This document shows positions 1 to 8,928 of a DNA stretch of 38,690 bases, piece after piece. A program made the position numbers and the translations under genes. Below the pieces are notes generated by a model. It did not search any database and had not been told where the DNA came from. It saw only the letters and a program-made list of their open reading frames with translations. The stretch lies in the NCBI GenBank assembly GCA_934183325.1, contig CAKPSH010000014.1, positions 1-38,690 of the forward strand, written 5' to 3'. Numbering within the stretch: position 1 is the first letter of the stretch; the number at the start of each line of letters is the position of its first letter. The DNA is from an uncultured Clostridia bacterium (GTDB lineage: Bacteria; Bacillota; Clostridia; TANB77; CAG-508).

Positions 1-1185
1 GAATTAAATATGGATGAAATTGCTACTTATGTTAGACCAAAAACAAAATTAAATAATTCATGGGATGATGTACCAGAAGATATCAAACAAACATTTGATA
101 AACTAGGAATTCCAGAAGCAGAAAAAACATCCCTTGCTGGAGTTGGTGCACAATATGATTCAGAAGTTGTATATCATAGTATGAAAGAAGACCTAATAAA
201 ACAAGGCGTAATATATACAGATATGGAAACAGCAGTGAGAGAATATCCAGATTTAGTAAAGGAACATTTTATGAAATGTGTTCCAATATATGACCATAAA
301 TTTGTAGCACTTCACGGAGCAGTTTGGTCAGGAGGATCATTTGTTTATGTTCCAAAAGGAGTAAAAGTTGATATTCCATTACAATCATATTTTAGACTAA
401 ACTCACCAGAATCAGGACAATTTGAACATACATTAATAATAGTAGATGAAGGAGCAAGCTTACACTTTATTGAGGGATGCTCAGCACCAAAATATAATAA
501 AGTTAATTTACATGCAGGATGTGTAGAATTATATGTAAAAGATAATGCATATTTAAGATATTCAACAATAGAAAACTGGTCAAAGAATATGTTAAATCTT
601 AATACAAAAAAAGCAATAGTAGGGAAAAATGCAAAGATGGACTGGGTAACAGGCTCATTTGGATCAAAAATATCTATGCTATATCCTTTAAGTATATTAA
701 ATGGAGAAGGAGCAAAAACAGAATACACAGGAATATCATTTGCAGGAAAAGGTCAAAATCTTGATAATGGATTTAAAGTTATTCATAATGCTCCAAATAC
801 ATCAAGTGTTGTAAATGCAAAATCTATATCAAAAAATGGTGGAAAATGTACTTATAGATCATTAGTAAGAATAAATGAAAATGCAAGAAATTCAAAATCA
901 TCAGTATCATGTGAATCTTTAATGCTAGATGATATATCAATTTCAGATACAATACCAGTAAACGAAATAAAAACAGATGAAGTTGAATTCTCACACGAAG
1001 CCAAAATAGGAAAAATTAGTGATAAAGCAATATTCTACTTAATGAGTAGAGGATTATCAGAAGAAGATGCAAAAGCAATGATAGTAAGAGGATTTGCATA
1101 TCCAATTTCAAAAGAACTTCCAGTTGAATATGCAGTAGAAATGAATAATCTTATTAATTTAGAGTTAGAAGGTGCAATAGGTTAA
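1..1185 (+). CDS. sufB: SufB, Fe-S cluster scaffold subunit (5' partial)
   Basis: Scaffold subunit of the SufBCD complex that assembles Fe-S clusters in the cytoplasm. The frame is open from base 1, and residues just before the first ATG (position 10) still align with SufB, so the true start lies upstream. About 70-75 N-terminal residues are missing compared with the usual ~465. Visible family blocks are 'DEIATYVRP', 'QTFDKLGIPEAE', 'AVWSGGSFVYVPKGVKV' and the C-terminal 'FYLMSRGLSEEDAKAMIVRGF'. sufD follows after a 20-base gap to its preferred start. sufC, the ATPase gene, is not in the window and is presumably just upstream. Identification is firm. Confidence 0.97.
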   Translation, partial: ELNMDEIATYVRPKTKLNNSWDDVPEDIKQTFDKLGIPEAEKTSLAGVGAQYDSEVVYHSMKEDLIKQGVIYTDMETAVREYPDLVKEHFMKCVPIYDHKFVALHGAVWSGGSFVYVPKGVKVDIPLQSYFRLNSPESGQFEHTLIIVDEGASLHFIEGCSAPKYNKVNLHAGCVELYVKDNAYLRYSTIENWSKNMLNLNTKKAIVGKNAKMDWVTGSFGSKISMLYPLSILNGEGAKTEYTGISFAGKGQNLDNGFKVIHNAPNTSSVVNAKSISKNGGKCTYRSLVRINENARNSKSSVSCESLMLDDISISDTIPVNEIKTDEVEFSHEAKIGKISDKAIFYLMSRGLSEEDAKAMIVRGFAYPISKELPVEYAVEMNNLINLELEGAIG

Positions 1186-1205
1186 TAATGAGAAAGGAAT
1201 ATAAA

Positions 1206-2258
1206 ATGGAGGAATTAAAAATAAATGAAACACCTGTAAGAACATCTCAAAACTTCAATGCAAACAACATAACAATAAAAGATGTAATTATTCCAGAACA
1301 AATAAAAGAATTTAATAACATATCAATAAAAAATAACAATATTAAAATTGAAGAAAACTTAAGCAATATTAATTTGAGCTATGGAATAGGTGAAAGATTA
1401 ATTGAGCAAATAAGAAAACAATCAAACAAGAAAATAAAAATAGATGTAAAAGAAAATATAACAGAACAAATAGAATTCAAATTTGATAAGAATAACAGTG
1501 AATTAGTAGAAAATATAGAAATAATAGCGAACGAAAATTCGACTTCTACAATCATATTAAAATATGAAGCGGAAGAAGACATAGAAGCATGGCATAATGG
1601 ATTAATAAGAATATTTGCAAAGAGTAACTCAAAAATAAAGGTTGTATTTATAAATCTAATGAATACAAAGTCACATAGTTTTATTAGTATAGAAAATAAC
1701 ATAGAAGAAAATGCAAATGTAGATTATACAGTAGTAGATTTTGGTGGAAAGAATAGTATTACAAATTACTATACAAACATATTAGGAGATAATGGAAACA
1801 ATACTATAGATACTATATATTTAGGAAAAGAAGAACAATTATTCGATTTAAACTATATTGTAGAATTAAGAGGGAAAAAATCAAATGTAAATATTGAAGT
1901 TCAAGGAGCTTTAAAAGATAATGCAAGGAAACATTTTAAGGGAACAATTGATTTTAAGAGAGGATGCAAGAAGGCAAAAGGAAATGAAAATGAAAATTGT
2001 ATGTTATTATCAGATACAGCAAAATCTTTAGCATTACCTATGCTATTATGCTCAGAAGAAGATGTAGAAGGAAATCATAGTAGTTCAGCAGGAAAAATTG
2101 GAGAAAAAGAATTATTCTATATAATGAGTAGAGGATTTGAACTTAAAGAAGCAATGAAATTAATGGTTAGAGCAAAATTTAACAAAATTTTAGAAAAGAT
2201 ATCAGACGAAGAATTAAAAGAACAAATTTTAAAAGAAATAGATGATAGATTAGAATAG
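1206..2258 (+). CDS. sufD: SufD-like Fe-S assembly protein
   Basis: Partner of SufB in the SufBCD scaffold. The protein is 350 aa and divergent through its N-terminal two thirds, with a recognisable SufB/SufD C-terminus ('GEKELFYIMSRGFELKEAMKLM'). An in-frame ATG lies at 1188, but AGAAAGGA at 1191-1198 is correctly spaced for the ATG at 1206, so 1206 is preferred. It sits between sufB and sufS in one operon. SufD is usually the least conserved subunit, and the name rests partly on this position. Confidence 0.9.
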   Translation: MEELKINETPVRTSQNFNANNITIKDVIIPEQIKEFNNISIKNNNIKIEENLSNINLSYGIGERLIEQIRKQSNKKIKIDVKENITEQIEFKFDKNNSELVENIEIIANENSTSTIILKYEAEEDIEAWHNGLIRIFAKSNSKIKVVFINLMNTKSHSFISIENNIEENANVDYTVVDFGGKNSITNYYTNILGDNGNNTIDTIYLGKEEQLFDLNYIVELRGKKSNVNIEVQGALKDNARKHFKGTIDFKRGCKKAKGNENENCMLLSDTAKSLALPMLLCSEEDVEGNHSSSAGKIGEKELFYIMSRGFELKEAMKLMVRAKFNKILEKISDEELKEQILKEIDDRLE

Positions 2259-2272
2259 AAAGGAATAAAAAG

Positions 2273-3487
2273 ATGAATGAGTTTAAAAAAGATTTTCCCT
2301 TATTAATGAATAGAGATATAACTTATTTAGATAGTGGAGCAACTACACAAAAACCTATTCAAGTAATAAATGCTATAGATGAGTATTATAAAAATTATAA
2401 TGCCAATCCTCACAGAGGAGCATATACTTTAAGTGTTGAAGCAACAGAAGCTTATGAAAATACTAGAACGAAAATTTCTAAATTTATAAATGCAAGATAC
2501 AGAGAAGAAATTATATTTTCAAAAAATGCGACAGAGAGTTTAAATTTAATAGCATATTCTTATGGGCTAGATAATTTAAAGAAAGATGATGAGGTAGTTA
2601 TTTCAATAATGGAACATCATTCAAATTTAGTTCCATGGCAAAAGATAACAAAGGCAACTGGAAGTAAATTAAAGTATATGTATATAAATGAACAATTTGA
2701 AATTCCAGATGAAGAGATAGAAAGTAAAATTACAGATAAAACTAAGATAGTAGGAATTGCAGAAGTATCAAATGTATTGGGAACAATTAATAACATAAAG
2801 AAGATTATTAAAATAGCTCATAAAAAAGGAGCAATTGTAATAGTAGATGCTTCACAAAGTATTCCACATAGAAAAGTAGATGTTCAAGAACTAGATGCTG
2901 ATTTTTTAGTATTTTCAGGACATAAAATGTTAGCACCTCTTGGAATTGGAGTTTTGTATGGTAAGAGAGAAATACTTAATAATATGATTCCATTTTTAAT
3001 GGGTGGAGATATGATAGAATATGTACATGAACAAGAAACAACTTTTGCACCATTACCAAATAAGTTTGAAGCGGGAACTCAAAATGTTGAAGGAGTTATT
3101 GGATTAGGAGCAGCAATTGACTATATAGAAAGCATAGGATATGATAGAATACAAGAAATAGAAAATGAGGTCGTTTCTTATGCTAGAAGTGAATTATCAA
3201 AATTAGAGTATTTAGATTTGTATATGACACCTAATAAAGAAAATCATCAAGGAGTAATATCTTTTAATATAAAAGGAATACATCCTCATGATGTAGCTAG
3301 TATACTAGATTCAGAGGGAGTATGTGTTCGTTCAGGAAATCATTGTGCACAACCTTTAATGAGATTTTTAGGAATAGACTCAACATGTAGAGCAAGCTTT
3401 TACTTCTATAATACAAAAGAAGATGTGGATAAACTTGTAAATTCATTGAATAAAGCATATAATATGTTCAAAAATTATATTAAGTAA
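2273..3487 (+). CDS. sufS: SufS cysteine desulfurase
   Basis: PLP-dependent group II cysteine desulfurase that takes sulfur from L-cysteine as a persulfide and passes it to SufU. Visible features are the N-terminal 'YLDSGATTQKP', the 'EHHSNLVPW' block, the Schiff-base lysine K218 in 'FSGHKMLAPLG', and the catalytic cysteine C358 in 'VRSGNHCAQPLM'. At 404 aa it has normal family length. AGAAAGGA precedes the ATG. It lies 14 bases after sufD and 14 before sufU. Confidence 0.97.
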   Translation: MNEFKKDFPLLMNRDITYLDSGATTQKPIQVINAIDEYYKNYNANPHRGAYTLSVEATEAYENTRTKISKFINARYREEIIFSKNATESLNLIAYSYGLDNLKKDDEVVISIMEHHSNLVPWQKITKATGSKLKYMYINEQFEIPDEEIESKITDKTKIVGIAEVSNVLGTINNIKKIIKIAHKKGAIVIVDASQSIPHRKVDVQELDADFLVFSGHKMLAPLGIGVLYGKREILNNMIPFLMGGDMIEYVHEQETTFAPLPNKFEAGTQNVEGVIGLGAAIDYIESIGYDRIQEIENEVVSYARSELSKLEYLDLYMTPNKENHQGVISFNIKGIHPHDVASILDSEGVCVRSGNHCAQPLMRFLGIDSTCRASFYFYNTKEDVDKLVNSLNKAYNMFKNYIK

Positions 3488-3501
3488 GGAAGTGAGAGTA
3501 A

Positions 3502-3969
3502 TTGGAAGACTTAACAGATGTATATAATGAACTTATAATGGAACATAGTATGAATTCTTATAATAAAAAGAAGTTAGATAAAGCAGATTATTCAGAAGTT
3601 GGACATAATCCAAACTGTGGAGATGAAATAACATTAGAAATAAAATTAAATGGAGATATAATAGAAGATATGGCTTTCTCAGGACATGGATGTGCCATAT
3701 CACAAGCTTCGACTTCTATTATGATTGATACTTTGAAAGGGAAAAATGTTAAAGAAGCCCAAGAGATTATAAAGACATTTATAGGGATGATTAAAAGAGA
3801 AACAACAGACGAAGCGGAACTAAAAAAATTAGAAGATGCAATAGCTTTTAGAAATGTATCAAATATGCCAGCAAGAGTAAAATGTGCATTATTAGCATGG
3901 CACACATTAGAAGATATGTTAAATAAAAATCAAACTAAGGGAAATGTCAATATAAATTGTTGTCATTAA
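3502..3969 (+). CDS. sufU: SufU zinc-dependent sulfurtransferase
   Basis: IscU-like partner of SufS in Firmicutes. In Bacillus it is a zinc-bound sulfur acceptor that relays the persulfide to SufBCD. The zinc ligands are visible: C39 and D41 in 'NPNCGDE', C64 in 'GHGCAIS' and C128 in 'KCALLAW'. The characteristic insert between C64 and C128 is present. The start is TTG behind AAGGAAGTGAG. The extreme C-terminus, 'INCCH', adds a Cys-Cys-His that could be an extra metal site; that is inference. Confidence 0.96.
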   Translation: MEDLTDVYNELIMEHSMNSYNKKKLDKADYSEVGHNPNCGDEITLEIKLNGDIIEDMAFSGHGCAISQASTSIMIDTLKGKNVKEAQEIIKTFIGMIKRETTDEAELKKLEDAIAFRNVSNMPARVKCALLAWHTLEDMLNKNQTKGNVNINCCH

Positions 3970-3991
3970 TCTAAAGAAAGAGGTATAGAAA

Positions 3992-4672
3992 ATGGAAAAG
4001 AAATTTATTATAATAGGAATAATTGTAGTATTAGTATTGGCTTTAATTATAGGTGTTGTAGCTGCAACATCAAATAATAAGGAAAATGCAAAAGGGAATG
4101 TGCAAAATGTTACAGAAAACAAACAAAATAATAATCAAGAAAATGATAATAAGGAGGAAAATAATATGTATTCAACAGGAAAACATCATGCAGAAATGAT
4201 AGTTAAAGATTATGGAACAATAGAATTAGAATTAGATGCAGACATTGCACCAATTACAGTTGCAAACTTTGCAAAATTAGTAAATGAAGGTTTTTATAAT
4301 GGATTAACCTTTCATAGAATAATTTCAGGATTTATGATTCAAGGAGGAGATCCTTTAGGAAATGGTACAGGAGGAAGCAAAGATAATATTAAAGGAGAAT
4401 TTCTTGCAAATGGTGTGAATAATACAATATCTCATAAAAGAGGAGTAATATCAATGGCACGTTCTTCAGCATACAATAGTGCAAGCTCTCAATTTTTCAT
4501 AGTACATGAAAATAGTACATTCTTAGATGGACAATATGCAGGATTTGGATATGTAACAAGTGGAATGGAAATTGTTGATAAGATTTGTGAAGATATAAGT
4601 GTAGAAGACAATAATGGAACAGTTTTAAAGGAAAATCAACCAGTTATTGAAAAAATATCAATGATTGATTAA
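3992..4672 (+). CDS. Cyclophilin-type peptidyl-prolyl isomerase, membrane-anchored form with possible internal start
   Basis: Catalyses proline cis-trans isomerisation during protein folding. Residues 4-26 form one hydrophobic segment (signal anchor without a lipobox), followed by an Asn/Lys/Glu-rich linker to about residue 57 and then a cyclophilin domain with 'TFHRIISGFMIQGGDP', 'GVISMAR' and 'SSQFFIVHE'. The full form would be outside the membrane. An ideal SD (AAGGAGG, 4151-4157) lies 8 bases before an in-frame ATG at 4166, exactly at the domain boundary, so a 168-aa cytosolic form may also be made. It follows sufU by 22 bases. Confidence 0.93.
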   Translation: MEKKFIIIGIIVVLVLALIIGVVAATSNNKENAKGNVQNVTENKQNNNQENDNKEENNMYSTGKHHAEMIVKDYGTIELELDADIAPITVANFAKLVNEGFYNGLTFHRIISGFMIQGGDPLGNGTGGSKDNIKGEFLANGVNNTISHKRGVISMARSSAYNSASSQFFIVHENSTFLDGQYAGFGYVTSGMEIVDKICEDISVEDNNGTVLKENQPVIEKISMID

Positions 4673-4689
4673 TCAAACCGGAGGAAATA

Positions 4690-5745
4690 ATGGAAAACAA
4701 TAAAGTTTTATTGGGAATGAGTGGAGGTGTAGATAGCAGTGTTTCTGCACTTCTATTAAAAGAAAAAGGATATGAAGTAATAGGTACAACTTTAGAATTA
4801 TTTGCAGGAAGCAGTTGCTGTAATATAGACACATATATTGATGCAAAAAATGTTTGTAATTCTATAGGAATTCCCCATTTTACATATAATTACAAAGAAG
4901 AATTCAAAAAATTTGTTATAGATGATTTCATTGATTGTTACGCAAACTGTAAAACTCCAAATCCTTGTATTGAATGTAATAAATACATGAAATTTGGGCT
5001 AATGTATGAAAAAGCCAAAGAATTAGGATGTAATTATATTGCTACTGGACATTATGCTAAAACAGAATATAGTGATAAATACAATAGATGGGTATTAAAA
5101 AAATCTAATGCTGGAAAGAAAGACCAAAGCTATGTATTATGGAATATCCCAAAAGATTTAATTGAACATGTGGTATTTCCCCTTTCTGATTATGAAAGCA
5201 AAGAACAAATTAGGGAGATTGCAAGAACTCATAATCTGAAGGTAGCTAATAAACCAGATAGTGAAGATATTTGTTTTGTTCCAGATGGAAATTATAAAAA
5301 ATTCCTTGAGACAAATTCAAGTATCAAACCAAAAGCAGGAAATATAGTTAACTCTCAAGGCAAAATTCTAGGAAAACATACAGGTTTATATAATTATACA
5401 ATAGGTCAAAGAAAAGGCTTAGGAATTTCTAATCCAGTACCTCTTTTCGTGCTTGGATTTAATAGCAAAAAGAATGAGGTTATTGTGGGAGAGGAAAACG
5501 AACTGTACAAAAAAGAAGTATTAGTAAATGATATTAATTTATTACTATTTGATGAAATTCAAGAAGAACTAGAAGTAGAAGTTAAAACTAGGTATTCTAG
5601 TAAATCTGCTAAAGCTAAAATAAGGCAAGAGAATGATAAGATAAGAATTACCTTTGAAGAACCACAAAGAGCATTAACACCTGGACAATCTGCAGTATTT
5701 TATATTGAAGATATTGTTGTTGGCGGTGGAAAAATTATCAAATAA
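4690..5745 (+). CDS. mnmA: MnmA, tRNA-specific 2-thiouridylase
   Basis: Makes 2-thiouridine at wobble position 34 of tRNA-Lys, -Glu and -Gln using ATP and persulfide sulfur. The PP-loop 'GMSGGVDSS' is at residues 9-17. The catalytic cysteine pair is C96 ('CIECNKYMKFG') and C195 ('SEDICFVPDG'). 'GQRKGLGIS' and the C-terminal beta-barrel 'TPGQSAVFY' are intact. Length (351 aa) is normal. CCGGAGG precedes the ATG. No dedicated cysteine desulfurase of the YrvO type is adjacent, and the nearest sulfur source is sufS/sufU just upstream. Confidence 0.97.
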   Translation: MENNKVLLGMSGGVDSSVSALLLKEKGYEVIGTTLELFAGSSCCNIDTYIDAKNVCNSIGIPHFTYNYKEEFKKFVIDDFIDCYANCKTPNPCIECNKYMKFGLMYEKAKELGCNYIATGHYAKTEYSDKYNRWVLKKSNAGKKDQSYVLWNIPKDLIEHVVFPLSDYESKEQIREIARTHNLKVANKPDSEDICFVPDGNYKKFLETNSSIKPKAGNIVNSQGKILGKHTGLYNYTIGQRKGLGISNPVPLFVLGFNSKKNEVIVGEENELYKKEVLVNDINLLLFDEIQEELEVEVKTRYSSKSAKAKIRQENDKIRITFEEPQRALTPGQSAVFYIEDIVVGGGKIIK

Positions 5746-5789
5746 AAAAATATATATGCTTGTTATAAAATTTCAAGAGGAGAACAAAA

Positions 5790-6551
5790 ATGTTAAATCA
5801 ATTTTCAAGAACAGAGTTATTAATAGGTGAAGAAAATATTAATAAATTGCACAATGCTAAAGTTGCTATTTTTGGACTAGGAGGAGTAGGTTCATTTGTA
5901 GTTGAAGGATTAGTTAGAGGTGGAGTTGAAAATTTTGTATTAATTGATGATGATAAAATATGTTTAACTAATCTGAATAGACAAATTATAGCTACAAGAA
6001 AAACTATAGGAAAGCCAAAGGTTGAAGTCGCAAAAGAAAGAATTTTAGAAATAAATCCAAACGCAAAAGTTGAAATACGCCAAGACTTTTTTACACCAGA
6101 AAGTGAAGATTTTTTTGATAATTCAATTTCATATATAGTAGACGCTGTTGATACTGTGACAGCAAAAATAGAATTAATTGTAAGAGCAAATAAAAAGAAT
6201 ATACCAATTATATCTTGTATGGGAACAGGTAATAAATTAGACCCAACTAAATTTGAAGTTACAGATGTTTACAAAACAAGTGTATGTCCATTAGCAAAAG
6301 TAATGAGAAAACAATTAAAAGCAAGAGGAATAAAGAAACTAAAAGTAGTATATTCAAAAGAAGAACCTATAAAGCCATTGGAAACAAGTGAAAATAGCTG
6401 TAAAAATAATTGTGTATGCCCTCCAGGGACAAAAAGAAAATGTTCGATAAGAAATCAAGTGCCAGGCAGTATATCATTTGTACCATCAGTAGCAGGATTA
6501 ATTATTTCTGGAGAAGTAATAAAAGATATTTTAAGTATTAATAAAAACTAA
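5790..6551 (+). CDS. tcdA: TcdA-like tRNA threonylcarbamoyladenosine dehydratase (E1/ThiF family)
   Basis: ATP-dependent enzyme expected to cyclise t6A37 of ANN-decoding tRNAs to ct6A. The Rossmann nucleotide site is 'FGLGGVGSFVVEGLVRGG', followed by 'LIDDDKICLTNLNRQI' and 'SYIVDAVDTVTAK'. The C-terminal Cys cluster 'CKNNCVCPPGT' and 'PGSISFVPSVAG' are typical of the TcdA/YgdL branch rather than ThiF or MoeB. AGAGGAG precedes the ATG. It is the last gene of the plus-strand run starting with suf, and no strong terminator follows. Substrate is inferred from family. Confidence 0.9.
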   Translation: MLNQFSRTELLIGEENINKLHNAKVAIFGLGGVGSFVVEGLVRGGVENFVLIDDDKICLTNLNRQIIATRKTIGKPKVEVAKERILEINPNAKVEIRQDFFTPESEDFFDNSISYIVDAVDTVTAKIELIVRANKKNIPIISCMGTGNKLDPTKFEVTDVYKTSVCPLAKVMRKQLKARGIKKLKVVYSKEEPIKPLETSENSCKNNCVCPPGTKRKCSIRNQVPGSISFVPSVAGLIISGEVIKDILSINKN

Positions 6552-6612
6552 GAATATAAATAAAATAATCATTATATATTATTGAATTAATTTTTTAGAG
6601 TTTAATATGAAG

Positions 6613-6641
6613 TTGACGTAAAGCAATATATAGTATATAAT
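6613..6641 (+). promoter_or_regulatory. SigA-type promoter for the 6713 gene
   Basis: TTGACG at 6613-6618 and TATAAT at 6636-6641 with a 17-base spacer. It starts a leader of about 65 bases before the orphan gene, making that gene transcriptionally separate from tcdA. Confidence 0.75.
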
Positions 6642-6712
6642 ACTGTATGTTACGAAAAATGCACAATGTAGATGTTATAGTATGACTCTACGCAAAAGCA
6701 AAGGAGAAAAGA

Positions 6713-7516
6713 ATGATTGAATTTTATCCACCTCGTCAAGTATATCCATCGCCAGTGTATTCTGGCAGTATCCGCTATAAGTATGGAACATTAGCAGAAA
6801 AAACTTTTAAAGCTTGGTATGACTATGGTGGCTGGCCAGGTATTTATGTGGTATTAGAATCAGCAGTGTTAAGAGTATATACTCTTACAAAGTATTCAGG
6901 AACTGGAGAACTATACCTGATTACAGAAAATATAGTCAAACAAGGAACAAAACCTAAGGGCTATCCTAGGGCATTACCAGGTGAACAAATTGGTGCCACT
7001 TTTGAAAACATGATTCGGATTGATTGGCATCCAGAACGGAAATTTATAATTTGCGATGAATATTTACAAGGCTATTTTGGACCAGACGCATATAACGTTG
7101 CTAAAACATTGCAAAAAGGAGAAACTAAGAAAATAATTGTAACACCAAACTCAGAAATTATAGAAATTGAATTTATAAAGGAAGATGATACATTATATCG
7201 AAATGGATATGATTTCTATTGCGTAACTACATCAGATAAATGTGTGTTTACAGTAGAAGGTTTGTGTGGACTTGGAAAGCTAATAATGACAGACATACAG
7301 CTAGAATATTATTTACACTACCGTTTGGATAGAGAAAAAATTGAAATGCTCTTAAACGGAGAAAAGTGTAAAGAAATCCTAGAAGATAGAAAAAAGGAAG
7401 AAAGTAAAACAAGAACATCTGTTGAGGTAGAAAAGATTGACATAGAGGGGAAAGATTATCAAAAAAGAGGAAAAATAATAAGATATTATGAAGTGATAGT
7501 GAATTACATTAGTTGA
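6713..7516 (+). CDS. Orphan 267-aa protein of unknown function
   Basis: I recognise no family. The protein has no signal peptide or membrane segment. It is rich in Tyr, Gly and Pro at the N-terminus ('PPRQVYPSPVYSG'), has a middle part that looks like mixed beta strands, and has a charged C-terminal third ('EILEDRKKEESK'). AAAGGAG sits 6 bases before the ATG. The first part is about 40% G+C, clearly above the neighbouring core genes, suggesting acquisition. It stands alone between its own promoter (6613-6641) and a strong terminator (7528-7574). Confidence 0.85.
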   Translation: MIEFYPPRQVYPSPVYSGSIRYKYGTLAEKTFKAWYDYGGWPGIYVVLESAVLRVYTLTKYSGTGELYLITENIVKQGTKPKGYPRALPGEQIGATFENMIRIDWHPERKFIICDEYLQGYFGPDAYNVAKTLQKGETKKIIVTPNSEIIEIEFIKEDDTLYRNGYDFYCVTTSDKCVFTVEGLCGLGKLIMTDIQLEYYLHYRLDREKIEMLLNGEKCKEILEDRKKEESKTRTSVEVEKIDIEGKDYQKRGKIIRYYEVIVNYIS

Positions 7517-7527
7517 AAAATTTACAG

Positions 7528-7574
7528 CAGAATAGCGAGTCAGTAGACTTTTGAGTCTTTGGCTCGCTATTCTG
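7528..7574. terminator. Bidirectional terminator hairpin
   Basis: Perfect 12-bp stem CAGAATAGCGAG/CTCGCTATTCTG (7528-7539 with 7563-7574) with an inner AGAC/GTCT hairpin. It lies between the convergent genes ending at 7516 (plus) and 7579 (minus). Confidence 0.8.
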
Positions 7575-7578
7575 TTTG

Positions 7579-8817
7579 TTATAATGTTATAAGTTTTTTT
7601 GTATAATCTAATCCAGCTTTAGAATTATTAGAATATCCTAGAGTATAAATATCAGTGGATAAAATATCTTTTTCTAATAAGCTTATCCAAGATTTACTTT
7701 TTTTATTTTTATCCATAAATTGTTTAACAGAAGTTATAACATTTAATTTTTTATTATTTTTAGAAATTAAAGATAGCAATTCTTTTCCTTTATCATTAAA
7801 ACCTAAAACTCTAATATATGGAACAGGATTCTTTTTTAATATTTCATAATCAGATTTTGTATATCCAAGTAAAGCATATAATAAAATACGCTGAATTCGC
7901 GTTCTTGTATACCTCTTAGATTTTATTTTTTCAATTAGTTCATCCAATGTATTACAATTTGACACAGATTCTTTGATTAAATTTTCCAAACCTTCAGAAA
8001 CATCAGGAAGTTCAGCAATTTCCTCAATATACATGTTTCTTAATTTAAATATAATTTCTTTTTCAAAAGAAGATAAATCAGCAATGTATTCTCCAGAACG
8101 TAGAGAATCAATTAATATCTCATAAGAAGACTTGGGCATTACAGAGAATAAACTGTCAAAATCATTTTCAAAAATCATATTTCTAATAGCTGTCCCACTT
8201 GAAAATCCATTTTCTACTTTAAGAGAGTTGTGATCTGAACTCTGCCTTTGTAATGTAAAAGCTTTTATCTTCGATTTTGAAAGCTGTAAAGCTTTTAAAT
8301 ATTCAATTCCGAGAGTATTATTAGGACTATTTAATATATTTGAATATTTTCTAATATCTCCCAGATAAAGCATTAAAGCATTTTCTCTTGCTTTTGGAAA
8401 TGATAGGCCTTTAGAAAGTTCATGCCCTAATAATGACTTATATTCAGGAGGTTCGCTAGTTAAAACTTGTGTAAAATCATTTAAAAGTGAAATATTGCCA
8501 CATTCACTTCCGAATGAAAGTGTATTAACAATTTTTAACGAATTCAAAATTTGAATTGATCCATTTGCAAAACTTTCCGCACTTGAAATACTATATAAAA
8601 CAGGCAGTTCAACCACTAAATCAATTCCGTTTTCAATAGCCATTTGAGAACGTTTCCACTTATCAATTAAAGCAGGAGCACCACGCTGTACAAAGTTTCC
8701 ACTCATTATTAAAATAGTATAGTCAGAATTTGTAAGTTCTTTTGATTCTTTTATATGGTATAAATGTCCATTATGAAATGGATTATATTCTCCTATTATT
8801 GCTAATACATTATTCAA
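7579..8817 (-). CDS. tmcAL: TmcAL, tRNA-Met cytidine acetate ligase
   Basis: Activates acetate with ATP and makes N4-acetylcytidine at the wobble position of elongator tRNA-Met (YlbM/DUF795 family). The nucleotidyltransferase signature 'GEYNPFHNGHLYHI' is at residues 9-22, followed by 'MSGNFVQRGAPALIDKW' and 'DLVVELP'. Length 412 aa is normal. The start is TTG behind AGAGAGG; no nearby ATG gives a full N-terminus. It is transcribed alone and divergently from rnhA. Confidence 0.95.
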   Translation of the reverse strand: MNNVLAIIGEYNPFHNGHLYHIKESKELTNSDYTILIMSGNFVQRGAPALIDKWKRSQMAIENGIDLVVELPVLYSISSAESFANGSIQILNSLKIVNTLSFGSECGNISLLNDFTQVLTSEPPEYKSLLGHELSKGLSFPKARENALMLYLGDIRKYSNILNSPNNTLGIEYLKALQLSKSKIKAFTLQRQSSDHNSLKVENGFSSGTAIRNMIFENDFDSLFSVMPKSSYEILIDSLRSGEYIADLSSFEKEIIFKLRNMYIEEIAELPDVSEGLENLIKESVSNCNTLDELIEKIKSKRYTRTRIQRILLYALLGYTKSDYEILKKNPVPYIRVLGFNDKGKELLSLISKNNKKLNVITSVKQFMDKNKKSKSWISLLEKDILSTDIYTLGYSNNSKAGLDYTKKLITL

Positions 8818-8832
8818 AATAAGAAACCTCTC

Positions 8833-8861
8833 TTTACTAAAAAAATATTTATTGTTATAAT
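8833..8861 (+). promoter_or_regulatory. Promoter for rnhA
   Basis: TTTACT (8833-8838), a 17-base spacer and TATAAT (8856-8861), in the divergent gap between tmcAL and rnhA. Confidence 0.6.
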
Positions 8862-8928
8862 ATCATAAGAATACAAAAAAAACAAGGTTTGAATTATGTT
8901 ATCTCGTCAAAAAAAGGAGATGGATACT

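Noticed and set aside
345..728. Minus-strand 127-codon open frame inside sufB
   Set aside because: Antisense shadow of a highly conserved gene, with no SD and no protein-like pattern.
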